NCBI RefSeq assembly: GCF_014279895.1
Contig: NZ_CP047954.1
Coordinates: 1,116,001-1,180,000 of the forward strand
Direction: 5' to 3'
DNA from: Synechococcus sp. M16.1
Lineage (GTDB): Bacteria; Cyanobacteriota; Cyanobacteriia; PCC-6307; Cyanobiaceae
Length of the DNA stretch: 64,000 nucleotides
The translations under genes and the position numbers were made by a program. Shown here piece after piece: positions 27,639 through 37,105 of the stretch (position 1 is its first letter; the number at the start of each line of letters is the position of its first letter). Under the pieces are notes generated by a model that worked only from the letters and a program-made list of their open reading frames with translations, made no database searches and was not told where the DNA came from.

Positions 27639-29168
27639 ATGACCGACTACCTTCAGCGGATCCTGCGTGCCCGCGTCTACGACGTGGCGCGGGAAACCCC
27701 TTTGGATCCCGCACCCAATCTGAGCCGCCGGCTGAACAACACGGTCTGGCTAAAGCGTGAGGATCTCCAGCCGGTGTTCTCGTTCAAGCTGCGCGGCGCC
27801 TACAACCGCATGGCGCAGCTCAGCAGAGACGAGCTCAAGCGCGGTGTGATTGCCTCCAGTGCCGGGAACCATGCCCAGGGCGTCGCCCTGAGTGCCCAGC
27901 GCCTTGGCTGTCGGGCCGTGATCGTGATGCCAAGCACCACACCCGAGGTGAAAGTGCGGGCCGTGCGGGCCCTGGGTGGTGACGTGGTCCTCCATGGCGA
28001 GACCTACGACGAGTGCTCCGCGGAAGCGCAGCGACGCTGCAAGGCCGAGGGGCTCACCTTCATTCACCCCTTCGACGATCCGGAAGTCATCGCAGGCCAG
28101 GGAACGATTGGCATGGAGATCATGCGCCAGGCCGAGCAGCCACCCAATGCGATCTATGTGGCCGTGGGTGGCGGTGGCCTGATCGCGGGCATCGCCGCCT
28201 ACGTGAAACGGCTGTGGCCGGAAACGGAGGTGATCGGCGTGGAGCCGGTGGATGCCGATGCCCTGAGTCGCTCCCTCGAGCGAGGGCAGCGGGTGGAACT
28301 GGAACAGGTGGGGCTGTTTGCCGATGGTGTCGCCGTGAGAAAGGTGGGGGAACACACCTTTGCGCTGGCCCAGCAGTTCGTCGATCGGATGGTGAGGGTC
28401 GACACCGATGCCATCTGTGCCGCGATCAAGGACGTTTTTGAAGACACCCGTTCGATCCTTGAGCCCGCGGGTGCTCTGGCGGTGGCAGGACTCAAACAGG
28501 ACGTGGCCGAGCGCCAGCTGGCGGGGCGCAAGCTGGTGGCGGTGGCCTGCGGGGCCAACATGAATTTCGACAGGCTGCGCTTCATCGCCGAACGGGCTGA
28601 GCTCGGGGAAGAGCGCGAAGCAATGCTGGCCGTGGAGATTCCCGAATCACCCGGCAGCCTGAGGCGGCTTTGCGAACTGCTGCGGGAGCGAAGCCTCACG
28701 GAATTCAGCTACCGCATGACTGATGGCGCCTCGGCGCAGATCTTCATCGGTGTGCAGGTGAGCGATGACAACGACCGTGCATCCCTGCTGGGCCAGCTGG
28801 AGCGTGGCGGCTTCCCCTGCCTCGATCTCAGCGACAACGAATTTGCCAAGGTTCACCTGCGCCACATGGTGGGCGGCCGTCTGCCGGCTTCAGCCCGCAC
28901 GGCCTGTGCCGGCGAATGCAAAGAGCTGCTGTATCGCTTCGAATTTCCCGAACGCCCGGGTGCCTTGATGAGCTTCGTGGATGCTCTCCACCCCGGCTGG
29001 AGCATCAGCATCTTCCACTACAGAAACCATGGCGCTGACGTTGGGCGCATCGTTGTTGGCGTGCTGGTGCCGGAACAGGACATGCGGGGCTGGACCGAAT
29101 TCCTCAATGCCCTGGGCTATCGCCACTGGGATGAAACCAACAACCCGGCCTATGGCCTGTTCCTCTGA
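27639..29168 (+). CDS. ilvA: Threonine ammonia-lyase (biosynthetic)
   Basis: PLP enzyme that deaminates threonine to 2-oxobutanoate, the entry to isoleucine synthesis. 509 residues. The PLP lysine lies in [13 protein letters not shown], the phosphate-binding loop is VGGGGLIAG, and two ACT-like regulatory domains fill the C-terminus ([31 protein letters not shown]), implying isoleucine feedback control. Start ATG 27639; divergent from dxs. Confidence 0.96.
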   Translation: MTDYLQRILRARVYDVARETPLDPAPNLSRRLNNTVWLKREDLQPVFSFKLRGAYNRMAQLSRDELKRGVIASSAGNHAQGVALSAQRLGCRAVIVMPSTTPEVKVRAVRALGGDVVLHGETYDECSAEAQRRCKAEGLTFIHPFDDPEVIAGQGTIGMEIMRQAEQPPNAIYVAVGGGGLIAGIAAYVKRLWPETEVIGVEPVDADALSRSLERGQRVELEQVGLFADGVAVRKVGEHTFALAQQFVDRMVRVDTDAICAAIKDVFEDTRSILEPAGALAVAGLKQDVAERQLAGRKLVAVACGANMNFDRLRFIAERAELGEEREAMLAVEIPESPGSLRRLCELLRERSLTEFSYRMTDGASAQIFIGVQVSDDNDRASLLGQLERGGFPCLDLSDNEFAKVHLRHMVGGRLPASARTACAGECKELLYRFEFPERPGALMSFVDALHPGWSISIFHYRNHGADVGRIVVGVLVPEQDMRGWTEFLNALGYRHWDETNNPAYGLFL

Positions 29169-29207
29169 GTTTCAGGGCGGTAACTTGAGTGCTCTCGAGG
29201 GGTTGTG

Positions 29208-29705
29208 ATGACGTCTCCATCCCTGCCCACCCGGCTCGAGGCGATTCTTTATCTCAAGGGTCGGCCCGTCAGCATCGGTGAACTGGCCGAGCTAGCCGAC
29301 GCCGACCGACGAAGCGTTGAAGAAGCCCTCGTCGCCCTGACGGCCTCCTACGCCCAGCGGGACAGTGCCCTGGAGGTCGTTGAACAGAGCGGTCGCTACG
29401 GGCTGCAGCTGCGCCCGGGCATGGGCGATCTGGTCAAAGACCTGCTGCCGGTGAACCTCTCCACAGCAACCCTTCGAACCCTCGCCACCATTGCCCTGAA
29501 GAAACGCATTCTTCAATCGGATCTTGTGGATCTGCGGGGCTCGGGGGCCTACGACCACATCAAGGAACTGCTGGCGCAGGACTTCATCGAACGGCGTCGT
29601 CAAAGCGAGGGGCGGTCCTATTGGCTCACCCTCACCGAAAAATTTCACCGCACCTTCTCCGTGCTTCCTGATCTTGGGGCAACCGATCTGACGGAAGCTG
29701 CATAA
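29208..29705 (+). CDS. scpB: Segregation and condensation protein B
   Basis: 165-residue winged-helix partner of SMC-ScpA in chromosome condensation. The family opening RLEAILYLKGRPVSIGELAEL and the later TLRTLATIALKKRILQSDLVDLRG are visible, the latter a variant of the usual EtLAiIAYkQPITr segment. ATG 29208 preferred over GTG 29205. No scpA nearby. Confidence 0.88.
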   Translation: MTSPSLPTRLEAILYLKGRPVSIGELAELADADRRSVEEALVALTASYAQRDSALEVVEQSGRYGLQLRPGMGDLVKDLLPVNLSTATLRTLATIALKKRILQSDLVDLRGSGAYDHIKELLAQDFIERRRQSEGRSYWLTLTEKFHRTFSVLPDLGATDLTEAA

Positions 29706-29729
29706 AGTCAGAGCAGATCAGCTCCCGTC

Positions 29730-30026
29730 ATGGAATCTCTACCCGTCACCTTGCTGCAGGTGCTGTCCCAGACCCTGCAGATCTATTCCTTGGTGCTGAT
29801 CGTGCGGGTTCTGCTGAGCTGGTTCCCAAATCTCGACTGGGGCAATCCGGTGCTCAGCAGCGTGAGTGCGATCACCGACCCTTACCTGAACGCCTTCAGG
29901 GGTTTGATCCCACCGCTGGGGGGCATTGACCTCTCCGCCATCCTGGCCTTCCTGGCCCTGAACCTGTTGCAGAGCCTGGTGGGGCAGTCGATCAGCGCCT
30001 TCTACATGTCGGGCTCCAGCTGGTGA
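29730..30026 (+). CDS. YggT family membrane protein
   Basis: 98 residues with two hydrophobic segments flanking SWFPNLDWGNPVLSSVSAITDPYLNAFR, the hallmark of YggT/YlmG. In cyanobacteria and plastids these affect nucleoid partitioning and thylakoid protein assembly; this role is taken from the family. It follows scpB by 24 bp. Confidence 0.88.
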   Translation: MESLPVTLLQVLSQTLQIYSLVLIVRVLLSWFPNLDWGNPVLSSVSAITDPYLNAFRGLIPPLGGIDLSAILAFLALNLLQSLVGQSISAFYMSGSSW

Positions 30027-30044
30027 TCACGTCTGGGTGATCAC
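30023..30044. repeat. Palindromic hairpin at convergent gene ends
   Basis: Two copies of the self-complementary octamer GTGATCAC flank a 6-base spacer. The copies can pair as an 8-bp stem and overlap the stop codons of the YggT gene and of the convergent secreted-protein gene. Possibly a bidirectional 3'-end structure; no T-run is seen. Confidence 0.5.
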
Positions 30045-30514
30045 TGCTGGTTAATGCCCCGTTCCAACGGCAGCAAGTCATCCTCGTCAACATCAACGCG
30101 GCTGCGGACTGGAGCATTGAATCCACGGGCACGGGGATTTTTGATCACAAACGGCCCTGGGGTTCCGGCCGGCACTGAGATTCGCAGGGCGAACGGGGAG
30201 TGACCAGGGTTCACATCCCCGATGGATCCCACCCGGGTTCTGTTGGGAAGAACCGGTTCACCACTGGCATCCAGGATCCGTGCATACACATCGGTGTCGA
30301 TGACGCTGTTCTTGCTGCGGTTCTCAACGTCTCCCGTCAGCACATAACAGCTGGCACCAACCGGGCGGCTTAATTCAGGTTGATTGCCGGCATCCAGCTC
30401 TCCGCAGGGATCCAGGCGAACCTCACTGAGCTGCAGTTCAGCGGCGTCACAGGGGAGCGCCAGCCCCAGCAGCAGGGGCAGGCAGAACAACACGGGAACA
30501 AGTCGACGGAGCAT
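30041..30514 (-). CDS. Secreted hypothetical protein
   Basis: 157 residues. Signal peptide MLRRLVPV with a Leu-rich core ending at ALPCDAAE. The mature part has DVENRSKNSVIDTDVYARILDASGEP, reminiscent of FxLYD-like or other small beta-sandwich domains in extracytoplasmic proteins, and an acidic C-terminus. Function unknown. The start ATG 30514 puts the signal peptide at the N-terminus; the frame open to 30604 lies in the MazG gene. Follows the MazG gene by 7 bp. Confidence 0.75.
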   Translation of the reverse strand: MLRRLVPVLFCLPLLLGLALPCDAAELQLSEVRLDPCGELDAGNQPELSRPVGASCYVLTGDVENRSKNSVIDTDVYARILDASGEPVLPNRTRVGSIGDVNPGHSPFALRISVPAGTPGPFVIKNPRARGFNAPVRSRVDVDEDDLLPLERGINQQ

Positions 30515-30521
30515 CAGGAGA

Positions 30522-30851
30522 TCAACGTTGGTCACCACTGCCTCCGATGCGCCCACGGGCAGCCCGGCTCGACAGTTTCTGCAGGTTGGCGTCAGCCACC
30601 TCATTCAGGTCATAACCCAGTTCGCTGGCCAGCTGAGCCACGTACCAGAGCACATCTCCCAGCTCCAACTTGATCGCTTCGCGGGTGTCGGCATCAAACA
30701 CACCGCCACGGTCGCGAATCACCTTTTTCACCTTGTCGGCCACCTCGCCGGCTTCACCGGTCAAACCGAGGGTCGGATAGATGGGATTACGGCCCACATC
30801 CGGGTAGGCAGCCGTCTTTCGGGCGGCGTCCTGATAGGAATTCATCTCCAT
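30522..30851 (-). CDS. MazG-like nucleotide pyrophosphohydrolase
   Basis: 109-residue all-alpha NTP pyrophosphatase. The metal-binding pattern is visible as LTGEAGEVADKVKK and KLELGDVLWYVAQLASE (ExxE...ExxD). It should hydrolyse (d)NTPs to monophosphates, a house-cleaning role. Start ATG 30851 (MEMNSYQ) or 30845. Divergent from pyk. Confidence 0.87.
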   Translation of the reverse strand: MEMNSYQDAARKTAAYPDVGRNPIYPTLGLTGEAGEVADKVKKVIRDRGGVFDADTREAIKLELGDVLWYVAQLASELGYDLNEVADANLQKLSSRAARGRIGGSGDQR

Positions 30852-30907
30852 GGGTCCGGTTGGGAAACGCCCGGATGGTAGTTTCCGCAAGGATTTTCAG
30901 CCGCGAT

Positions 30908-32359
30908 ATGGGCCAGTTCGACCTGAACCGACGGACCAAGATCGTGGCCACCATCGGCCCTGCCACCGAGAGCCCGGAGCGGATCAAGGAGCTGGTGAAG
31001 GCTGGTGCCACCACTTTCAGGCTGAACTTTTCCCACGGGGACCACAGCGAACACGCCGCTCGCATCGCCACGATTCGTCAGGTGTCTGAGGAATTGGGGC
31101 AGACCATCGGCATCCTCCAGGACCTTCAGGGCCCGAAGATCCGGCTCGGGCGGTTTGCTGAGGGGCCGATCACTCTGGCTAACGGTGATCCGTTCACGCT
31201 CACCTCAAGGCCGGTGAGCTGCGACAAGACGATCGCAACAGTCACCTACGACAAGCTGGCGGACGAAGTCACCGCAGGAAGCCGGATCCTGCTCGACGAC
31301 GGCCGCGTTGAAATGAAGGTCGACACCGTCGACAAAGCGCTGCAGACCCTGCATTGCACCGTCACCGTGGGCGGTGTTCTCTCCAACAACAAGGGCGTCA
31401 ACTTCCCGGACGTTCAGTTGTCCGTTCGCGCCCTCACGGACAAGGACAAGACCGACTTGGCCTTCGGACTCAGCCAGGGCGTGGACTGGGTGGCCCTCAG
31501 CTTCGTCCGCAATCCCTCCGACATGGAGGAGATCCGCGGACTGATCCGCGAACAGGGCCACGAGACCCCTGTGGTGGCGAAGATCGAAAAGTTTGAGGCC
31601 ATCGATCAGATCGATTCGATCCTGCCGCTCTGTGACGGCGTGATGGTGGCCCGCGGTGACCTTGGCGTGGAGATGCCGGCCGAGGAAGTGCCGTTGCTGC
31701 AGAAGGAACTGATCCGCAAGGCCAACAGCCTGGGCATCCCGATCATCACGGCCACCCAGATGCTGGATTCCATGGCCTCCAGCCCCCGGCCCACCCGAGC
31801 CGAAGTCAGCGACGTGGCCAACGCCATCCTGGATGGAACCGACGCTGTGATGCTCTCCAACGAGACCGCGGTGGGGGATTTCCCCGTGGAGGCCGTTCAA
31901 ACCATGGCCACCATTGCTCGCAGGATCGAGAAGGACTACCCCCAACGCTCGATCGACAGCCACCTGCCCAGCACCATCCCCAATGCCTTGAGCGGTGCGG
32001 TCAGCACCATCGCCAGCCAGCTCAATGCCTCCGCGATTCTTCCCCTCACGCGAAGCGGGGCCACAGCTCGCAACGTGAGCAAGTTCCGGCCTGCGGCACC
32101 GATCCTTGCCATCACTCCTGATCGCACGGTTGCCTGTCGTCTGCAACTGGTTTGGGGCGTGACACCGCTGGTGATTCCCCAGGGCGAACGCACCACGCAG
32201 ACCTTCCAGGCGGCGATGGTTAAAGCCAAGGAGCTCGATCTTCTGAAGGAGGGTGATCTCGTGGTGCAGTCCGCAGGCACGCATACCGGCGTTTCCGGAT
32301 CCACAGATCTGGTCAAGGTGAGCATCGTCGGCAACGAAGCTGAAGCGACACTGATCTGA
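30908..32359 (+). CDS. pyk: Pyruvate kinase
   Basis: Last glycolytic step, phosphoenolpyruvate to pyruvate with ATP formation. 483 residues. It begins DLNRRTKIVATIGPATES, has RLNFSHGDHSEH, LQDLQGPKIRLG, the Lys/Glu active site VVAKIEKFEAI and MVARGDLGVEMPAEEVP, ITATQMLDSM, and a C-terminal allosteric domain. ATG 30908 aligns with the family start; ATG 30860 would add 16 residues overlapping the MazG upstream region. Confidence 0.96.
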   Translation: MGQFDLNRRTKIVATIGPATESPERIKELVKAGATTFRLNFSHGDHSEHAARIATIRQVSEELGQTIGILQDLQGPKIRLGRFAEGPITLANGDPFTLTSRPVSCDKTIATVTYDKLADEVTAGSRILLDDGRVEMKVDTVDKALQTLHCTVTVGGVLSNNKGVNFPDVQLSVRALTDKDKTDLAFGLSQGVDWVALSFVRNPSDMEEIRGLIREQGHETPVVAKIEKFEAIDQIDSILPLCDGVMVARGDLGVEMPAEEVPLLQKELIRKANSLGIPIITATQMLDSMASSPRPTRAEVSDVANAILDGTDAVMLSNETAVGDFPVEAVQTMATIARRIEKDYPQRSIDSHLPSTIPNALSGAVSTIASQLNASAILPLTRSGATARNVSKFRPAAPILAITPDRTVACRLQLVWGVTPLVIPQGERTTQTFQAAMVKAKELDLLKEGDLVVQSAGTHTGVSGSTDLVKVSIVGNEAEATLI

Positions 32360-32372
32360 GCGACGCCACACC

Positions 32373-33602
32373 ATGAAACGGCGCATGCCCGCAACGGAAA
32401 CGGTGCGGATGGCCCTGTCCACCCTGCGCAGCAACCGCCTGCGCAGCCTGCTCACGATGGTGGGCATCGTGATCGGCAACGCCTCGGTGATCACCCTTGT
32501 TGGGGTTGGACGGGGAGCGCAATTGCTGGCTGAAGGCCAGTTGAACAACCTCGGCGCCAATGTGTTGTTTGTGGTTCCGGGCAACACAAACGCCAGACGC
32601 CAAGGGGTTGCGCGACCGAAAACGCTCGTGCTGGAAGATGCCGAAGCCATCGCCACCCAGGTTCCCAGCGTCAAGCGCGTGGCGCCCGTGATCAACACCA
32701 ATCAGGTGGTGCAGGCCGGAGCCCGCAGCTCCACGGGGGCGGTCTTCGGCGCGACATCGGAGTTCCCCCCCGTGCGCGGATTCGACGTGGCCAAGGGCCG
32801 TTTCATCAACGCAAAGGACGTGGCCGGTGCGAAAGCCATCGCCGTGCTCGGCTCGGATCTACGCACCAAGTTGTTTCCCACTGGCTCAGCGATTGGCCAG
32901 CAGGTGCGCATCGGCAATCAAAGCTTTGAGGTGGTCGGTGTGATGGCCCCAAAAGGGGCAGTGTTCGGCAGCAACCAGGACGAAAACACCTATATCCCCA
33001 TCACCACGATGGTGAACCGGATCACCGGTCGGGATCCGATTTATGGCGTCAGCCTCAACTCCATCAGTGTTGAAGCCAGGGATGAAAACAGCATCAACGC
33101 AGCCAGCTTTCAGATCAACAACCTGCTGAGGCAGCGGCACCGGATTCTCCGGGACGACGATTTCGTGGTGCGATCCCAGAAAGACGCTCTCACCATCGTG
33201 GGCACCATCACCGGAGGACTCACCCTGATGCTCGGGGCCATTGGTGGGATCTCCCTGCTGGTGGGAGGCATCGGGATCATGAACATCATGTTGGTGTCCG
33301 TCAGCGAACGCACCGAGGAGATCGGTCTGCGCAAAGCCCTGGGGGCCCGCAGCGCTGATGTTCTGCAGCAGTTTCTGGTGGAATCCCTTGTGCTTGCCAG
33401 CCTTGGCGGCGCCATCGGCACGCTGGCGGGTCTTGGAACAGTGAGCCTCGTGGCGGCGGTCACGCCCCTGCCAGCGACGATCGGCGCAACGATGGTGGTT
33501 GTCACCGTTGGACTCTCAGGATCCATCGGGCTGTTCTTTGGAGTTGTTCCAGCCCGACGCGCCGCAAAGCTCGACCCGATTGTTGCCCTGAGAAGCCTTT
33601 GA
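32373..33602 (+). CDS. MacB/FtsX-type ABC transporter permease
   Basis: 409-residue membrane protein with one N-terminal helix, a large extracytoplasmic MacB core domain (residues about 60-270) and three C-terminal helices (GGIGIMNIMLVSVSERTEEIGLRKALGAR is the FtsX signature). Such permeases act with a separate ATPase as mechanotransducers or peptide/lipid exporters. No ATPase or periplasmic adaptor gene is adjacent. It follows pyk by 13 bp. Confidence 0.88.
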   Translation: MKRRMPATETVRMALSTLRSNRLRSLLTMVGIVIGNASVITLVGVGRGAQLLAEGQLNNLGANVLFVVPGNTNARRQGVARPKTLVLEDAEAIATQVPSVKRVAPVINTNQVVQAGARSSTGAVFGATSEFPPVRGFDVAKGRFINAKDVAGAKAIAVLGSDLRTKLFPTGSAIGQQVRIGNQSFEVVGVMAPKGAVFGSNQDENTYIPITTMVNRITGRDPIYGVSLNSISVEARDENSINAASFQINNLLRQRHRILRDDDFVVRSQKDALTIVGTITGGLTLMLGAIGGISLLVGGIGIMNIMLVSVSERTEEIGLRKALGARSADVLQQFLVESLVLASLGGAIGTLAGLGTVSLVAAVTPLPATIGATMVVVTVGLSGSIGLFFGVVPARRAAKLDPIVALRSL

Positions 33603-33659
33603 TCAGGCCTCAGAAATCAGTCCAACTCCTTTACACTCGTTAACGAATTTCTTCAGCTC

Positions 33660-35579
33660 ATGAATCAGCGCTGGCGCCTTCTTGCCCTCTGGCTGTTGCC
33701 AATCGGCGTCGTGTTGCTGATTGGCTGGCAGGTGGTGAGCAACGGGGGCATCAACGGCCTCAGCCAGGACAGCAATGGCACCACCGTCGCTCCCCGCAAT
33801 GCTGCGGTGGCACGGATGAGCTACGGCCGCTTCCTCGATTACGTCGAGGCCGGTCGCGTGACAGCCGTTGATATCTACGACGGTGGCCGCAACGCTGTGA
33901 TCGAAGCCGTCGATCCCGACCTCGACAACCGCGTTCAACGCCTGCGCGTTGACCTTCCTGGTCTGGCCCCTGAGCTGATCAACACGCTGAAGACCGAAGG
34001 CATCAGCTTTGATATTCATCCGCCCCGCACAGCACCTCCGGCCCTCGGCGTGCTGGGCAATCTGGCCTTTCCTCTGCTGCTGATCGGTGCCCTGATCTTC
34101 CTGGCCCGCCGCAACAGCAACATGCCTGGCGGCCCTGGTCAGGCCATGCAGTTCGGCAAGAGCAAAGCCCGCTTCATGATGGAAGCGGAGACCGGCGTCA
34201 TGTTTGATGACGTGGCCGGCGTCACCGAGGCCAAGCAGGAACTCCAGGAGGTGGTCACCTTCCTGAAGCAGCCCGAGCGATTCACCTCAGTGGGTGCTCA
34301 GATTCCCCGCGGCCTTCTGCTGGTCGGCCCTCCCGGCACCGGCAAAACCCTTCTGGCCAAGGCCATTGCCGGCGAAGCGGGCGTTCCCTTCTTCTCCCTT
34401 TCTGGTTCTGAGTTCGTTGAGATGTTCGTTGGCGTGGGTGCCAGCCGCGTCCGCGATCTGTTCAAGAAGGCCAAGGAAAATAGCCCTTGCTTGATCTTCA
34501 TCGACGAAATTGATGCCGTCGGCCGCCAGCGCGGTGCCGGCATCGGTGGAGGCAACGACGAACGCGAACAGACGCTCAACCAGCTCCTGACGGAGATGGA
34601 TGGCTTCGAAGGCAACAGCGGCATCATCATCATTGCCGCCACCAACCGCCCCGACGTTCTGGACTCAGCTCTGATGCGTCCCGGCCGTTTTGACCGTCAG
34701 GTCACCGTGGACGCCCCCGACATCAAGGGTCGCCTGGCCATCCTCGATGTGCACTGCCGCAACAAGAAGCTCGAAGAAGAGCTGTCCCTCGAAAGCATCG
34801 CCCGCCGCACACCTGGTTTCACCGGTGCAGACCTGGCCAACCTGATGAACGAGGCGGCAATCCTCACCGCCCGCCGCCGCAAGGAAGCCATCGGCTTGAG
34901 CGAGATCGACGACGCTGTGGATCGGATCATCGCCGGCATGGAGGGTCGTCCCCTCACAGACGGTCGCAGCAAGCGTCTGATCGCCTATCACGAAGTCGGT
35001 CATGCCCTGATCGGCACATTGGTCAAAGACCACGACCCTGTTCAGAAGGTCACCTTGATTCCCCGTGGCCAGGCCCAAGGCCTGACCTGGTTCTCCCCTG
35101 ATGAGGAGCAAACCCTGGTCACCCGTGCCCAGCTCAAGGCACGCATCATGGGAGCCCTGGGTGGTCGTGCCGCAGAGGACGTGGTGTTCGGACACCAGGA
35201 AGTCACCACCGGAGCCGGTGGCGACATCCAACAGGTGGCGTCGATGGCCCGCAACATGGTGACCCGACTCGGCATGAGTGATCTCGGCCCTGTAGCCCTC
35301 GAGGGCGGCAGTCAGGAAGTGTTCCTGGGGCGCGACCTGATGTCACGCAGTGACGTGTCGGAATCGATCTCCCAACAGATCGATGTTCAAGTGCGCAACA
35401 TGGTGAAGCGCTGTTATGACGAGACCGTCGAGATCGTGGCTGCCAACCGCGAAGCCATGGATCGCCTGGTGGAACTGCTGATCGAAAAGGAAACCATGGA
35501 TGGTGATGAGTTCAAGGCTGTGCTGGCTGAATTCACCGCTGTTCCTGAGAAAGACCGTACCGTCGTCACCCTCGACTGA
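33660..35579 (+). CDS. ftsH: ATP-dependent zinc metalloprotease FtsH
   Basis: Membrane AAA+ protease of 639 residues. Two membrane helices flank a lumenal/periplasmic domain (residues about 35-135). Walker A GPPGTGKT at about residue 223, [12 protein letters not shown], the second region of homology in [18 protein letters not shown], and the zinc site HEVGH near 444. Cyanobacterial FtsH complexes degrade damaged D1 in PSII repair; this copy's position near thf1 and clpP fits protein quality control in thylakoids, but which paralogue it is cannot be fixed here. Confidence 0.97.
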   Translation: MNQRWRLLALWLLPIGVVLLIGWQVVSNGGINGLSQDSNGTTVAPRNAAVARMSYGRFLDYVEAGRVTAVDIYDGGRNAVIEAVDPDLDNRVQRLRVDLPGLAPELINTLKTEGISFDIHPPRTAPPALGVLGNLAFPLLLIGALIFLARRNSNMPGGPGQAMQFGKSKARFMMEAETGVMFDDVAGVTEAKQELQEVVTFLKQPERFTSVGAQIPRGLLLVGPPGTGKTLLAKAIAGEAGVPFFSLSGSEFVEMFVGVGASRVRDLFKKAKENSPCLIFIDEIDAVGRQRGAGIGGGNDEREQTLNQLLTEMDGFEGNSGIIIIAATNRPDVLDSALMRPGRFDRQVTVDAPDIKGRLAILDVHCRNKKLEEELSLESIARRTPGFTGADLANLMNEAAILTARRRKEAIGLSEIDDAVDRIIAGMEGRPLTDGRSKRLIAYHEVGHALIGTLVKDHDPVQKVTLIPRGQAQGLTWFSPDEEQTLVTRAQLKARIMGALGGRAAEDVVFGHQEVTTGAGGDIQQVASMARNMVTRLGMSDLGPVALEGGSQEVFLGRDLMSRSDVSESISQQIDVQVRNMVKRCYDETVEIVAANREAMDRLVELLIEKETMDGDEFKAVLAEFTAVPEKDRTVVTLD

Positions 35580-35601
35580 TTCTGGGTCGAGCAATAAAGA
35601 A

Positions 35602-35632
35602 CCCCCGCCTTGTTCAGACGGGGGCTTTTTTT
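35602..35632 (+). terminator. Rho-independent terminator of ftsH
   Basis: CCCCCG/CGGGGG stem with an 11-base loop followed after one C by seven T, 23 bp after the ftsH stop. The T-run overlaps the stop codon of the convergent DUF2256 gene by two bases. Confidence 0.9.
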
Positions 35633-35786
35633 ATGGATTGGATTTGTTCTTGCGTCGTCGACAACGCTCGGAGCAGTACACAACTTCATCCCAGCAATTT
35701 CTCCAGGCTTTGCGCCACTCAAAGGGGCGCTCGCAGACCGGACAGATCTTGCTGGGACGGTTGTTGTTAGAGCTTCCCTTCTTCAA
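35631..35786 (-). CDS. DUF2256 small zinc-ribbon-like protein
   Basis: 51-residue basic protein with TTG start at 35786. The pattern [15 protein letters not shown] followed by [15 protein letters not shown] matches DUF2256, with two CxxC/CxxxC-type pairs likely to bind zinc. Function unknown; the family is widespread in cyanobacteria and bacteria. The start codon overlaps the clpP stop (TTGA), so it is probably translated by coupling to clpP. Confidence 0.85.
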   Translation of the reverse strand: MKKGSSNNNRPSKICPVCERPFEWRKAWRNCWDEVVYCSERCRRRKNKSNP

Positions 35787-36439
35787 GCAACAGCCTGAAC
35801 GGGACGCTTGTCGATCACCGAATCAATCAAGCCGTAGTTCACCGCTTCGGTGGGTGACATGAAGAAGTCACGGTCGGTGTCCTGCTGGATCCGATCAAGG
35901 GGTTGGCCGGTGCGATCAGACAGTTCCTTGTTGAGGCGATCCTTGAGGAAGAGGATTTCGTCCGCCTGAATGCGGATGTCGCTGGCTTGGCCCTGGGCAC
36001 CACCCAAGGGCTGGTGAATCATGATCCGGGAGTGCTGCAGGCTGCTGCGCTTGCCCTTGGTGCCGGCACAGAGCAGGAAAGCTCCCATGCTTGCGGCAAG
36101 GCCGACACACACCGTGTGCACATCCGGTTTGATGTGCTGCATCGTGTCGAAGATGCCGAGGCCGTCGTAAACCGAGCCGCCGGGAGAGTTGATGTAGAGG
36201 TAGATATCTTTCTCGGGATCCTCAGCTTCGAGGAACAACATCTGGGCCACGATCCGGTTGGCGGAGTCACTGGTGACAGCCTCACCAAGGAAGATGATTC
36301 GCTCGCGCAGAAGCCGGGAATAAATGTCAAAGGCCCTTTCTCCCCGGCCGGACTCCTCAATCACAATGGGGATCATCTGAGCATCAGCAGGGTCGCGCAA
36401 TCCTAACGGCGATGTCTGCGGCGCTAGGGTTCCGGCCAT
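35783..36439 (-). CDS. clpP: ATP-dependent Clp protease proteolytic subunit
   Basis: Serine protease of 218 residues. Catalytic segments: [14 protein letters not shown] (nucleophile Ser) and [14 protein letters not shown] (His), with the Asp in [11 protein letters not shown]. The first 21 residues (to ADAQMIPIV) are probably not conserved, and ATG 36376 ([16 protein letters not shown]) is an alternative start giving 197 residues. Only 18 bp separate it from the divergent thf1 start if 36439 is used, which makes the shorter form attractive. Several clpP paralogues exist in cyanobacteria. Confidence 0.96.
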   Translation of the reverse strand: MAGTLAPQTSPLGLRDPADAQMIPIVIEESGRGERAFDIYSRLLRERIIFLGEAVTSDSANRIVAQMLFLEAEDPEKDIYLYINSPGGSVYDGLGIFDTMQHIKPDVHTVCVGLAASMGAFLLCAGTKGKRSSLQHSRIMIHQPLGGAQGQASDIRIQADEILFLKDRLNKELSDRTGQPLDRIQQDTDRDFFMSPTEAVNYGLIDSVIDKRPVQAVA

Positions 36440-36457
36440 TCATTCCTGGACTGCACG

Positions 36458-37105
36458 TTGGCCGCAAGTCAGACCATCGCCGACAGCAAACGCGCGTTTC
36501 ATCAGGCCTTTCCCCACGTCATTGCGCCGCTTTACCGCCGCCTTGCTGATGAGCTGCTGGTGGAGCTGCATCTGCTGAGCCATCAAAGTCGGTTTGAAGC
36601 CAACGGGCTGTTCAGCGTTGGGCTCTGCACAGTGTTCGACACCTTCACCAAGGGCTATCGGCCTGAAGCGCAAACCGAGGCACTGTTCAGTGCCCTATGC
36701 AGCAGCAATGGCTTCGATGCAGCGAAGCTGCGCAAAACCAACGCCTCTCTGGTGGACCAGGCCAAGGGAAAGGATCTCGAGAGCCTCAAAAGCTTGCTGT
36801 CATCCCACAGCCTCAAGGAGGGCAGCCACTACTCGCGTTTGATGGCCGTTGGACTGATGAGCCTGCTCAAGGCGGCTGCAGCGGATGCCACCGGTACGGA
36901 CTCCGAGGCCATCGTCAAACAGAGCAAGGAACTGGCTGAGGGACTCGGTTTGCCCACCGATCGCGTTGAGAAGGATCTAACGCTGTTTGGCTCCAACAGT
37001 GAACGGATGGATCAGGCCGTTGAACTGGTGGAAGAGACCATCGCTGCCGAGAAGCGCAAGAAGGAACGTCGCTTGGAAGAGCAGGCTCAACGCACGTCCA
37101 GCTGA
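36458..37105 (+). CDS. thf1: Photosystem II biogenesis protein Psb29/Thf1
   Basis: 215-residue protein needed for thylakoid formation and PSII repair, known to stabilise FtsH complexes. Conserved opening TIADSKRAFHQAFPHVIAPLYRRL and DELLVELHLLSHQSRF are seen, with a coiled-coil, Lys/Glu-rich C-terminus (EKRKKERRLEEQ). Start TTG 36458. Its closeness to ftsH agrees with the known Thf1-FtsH link. The 3' end overlaps the convergent unknown gene by 19 bp. Confidence 0.93.
   Translation: MAASQTIADSKRAFHQAFPHVIAPLYRRLADELLVELHLLSHQSRFEANGLFSVGLCTVFDTFTKGYRPEAQTEALFSALCSSNGFDAAKLRKTNASLVDQAKGKDLESLKSLLSSHSLKEGSHYSRLMAVGLMSLLKAAAADATGTDSEAIVKQSKELAEGLGLPTDRVEKDLTLFGSNSERMDQAVELVEETIAAEKRKKERRLEEQAQRTSS

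Noticed and set aside
31205-32701. 498-codon open frame on the minus strand
   Set aside because: Antisense to pyk and the MacB-type permease start; low-complexity His/Gly/Asp-rich translation typical of a GC-rich shadow frame.
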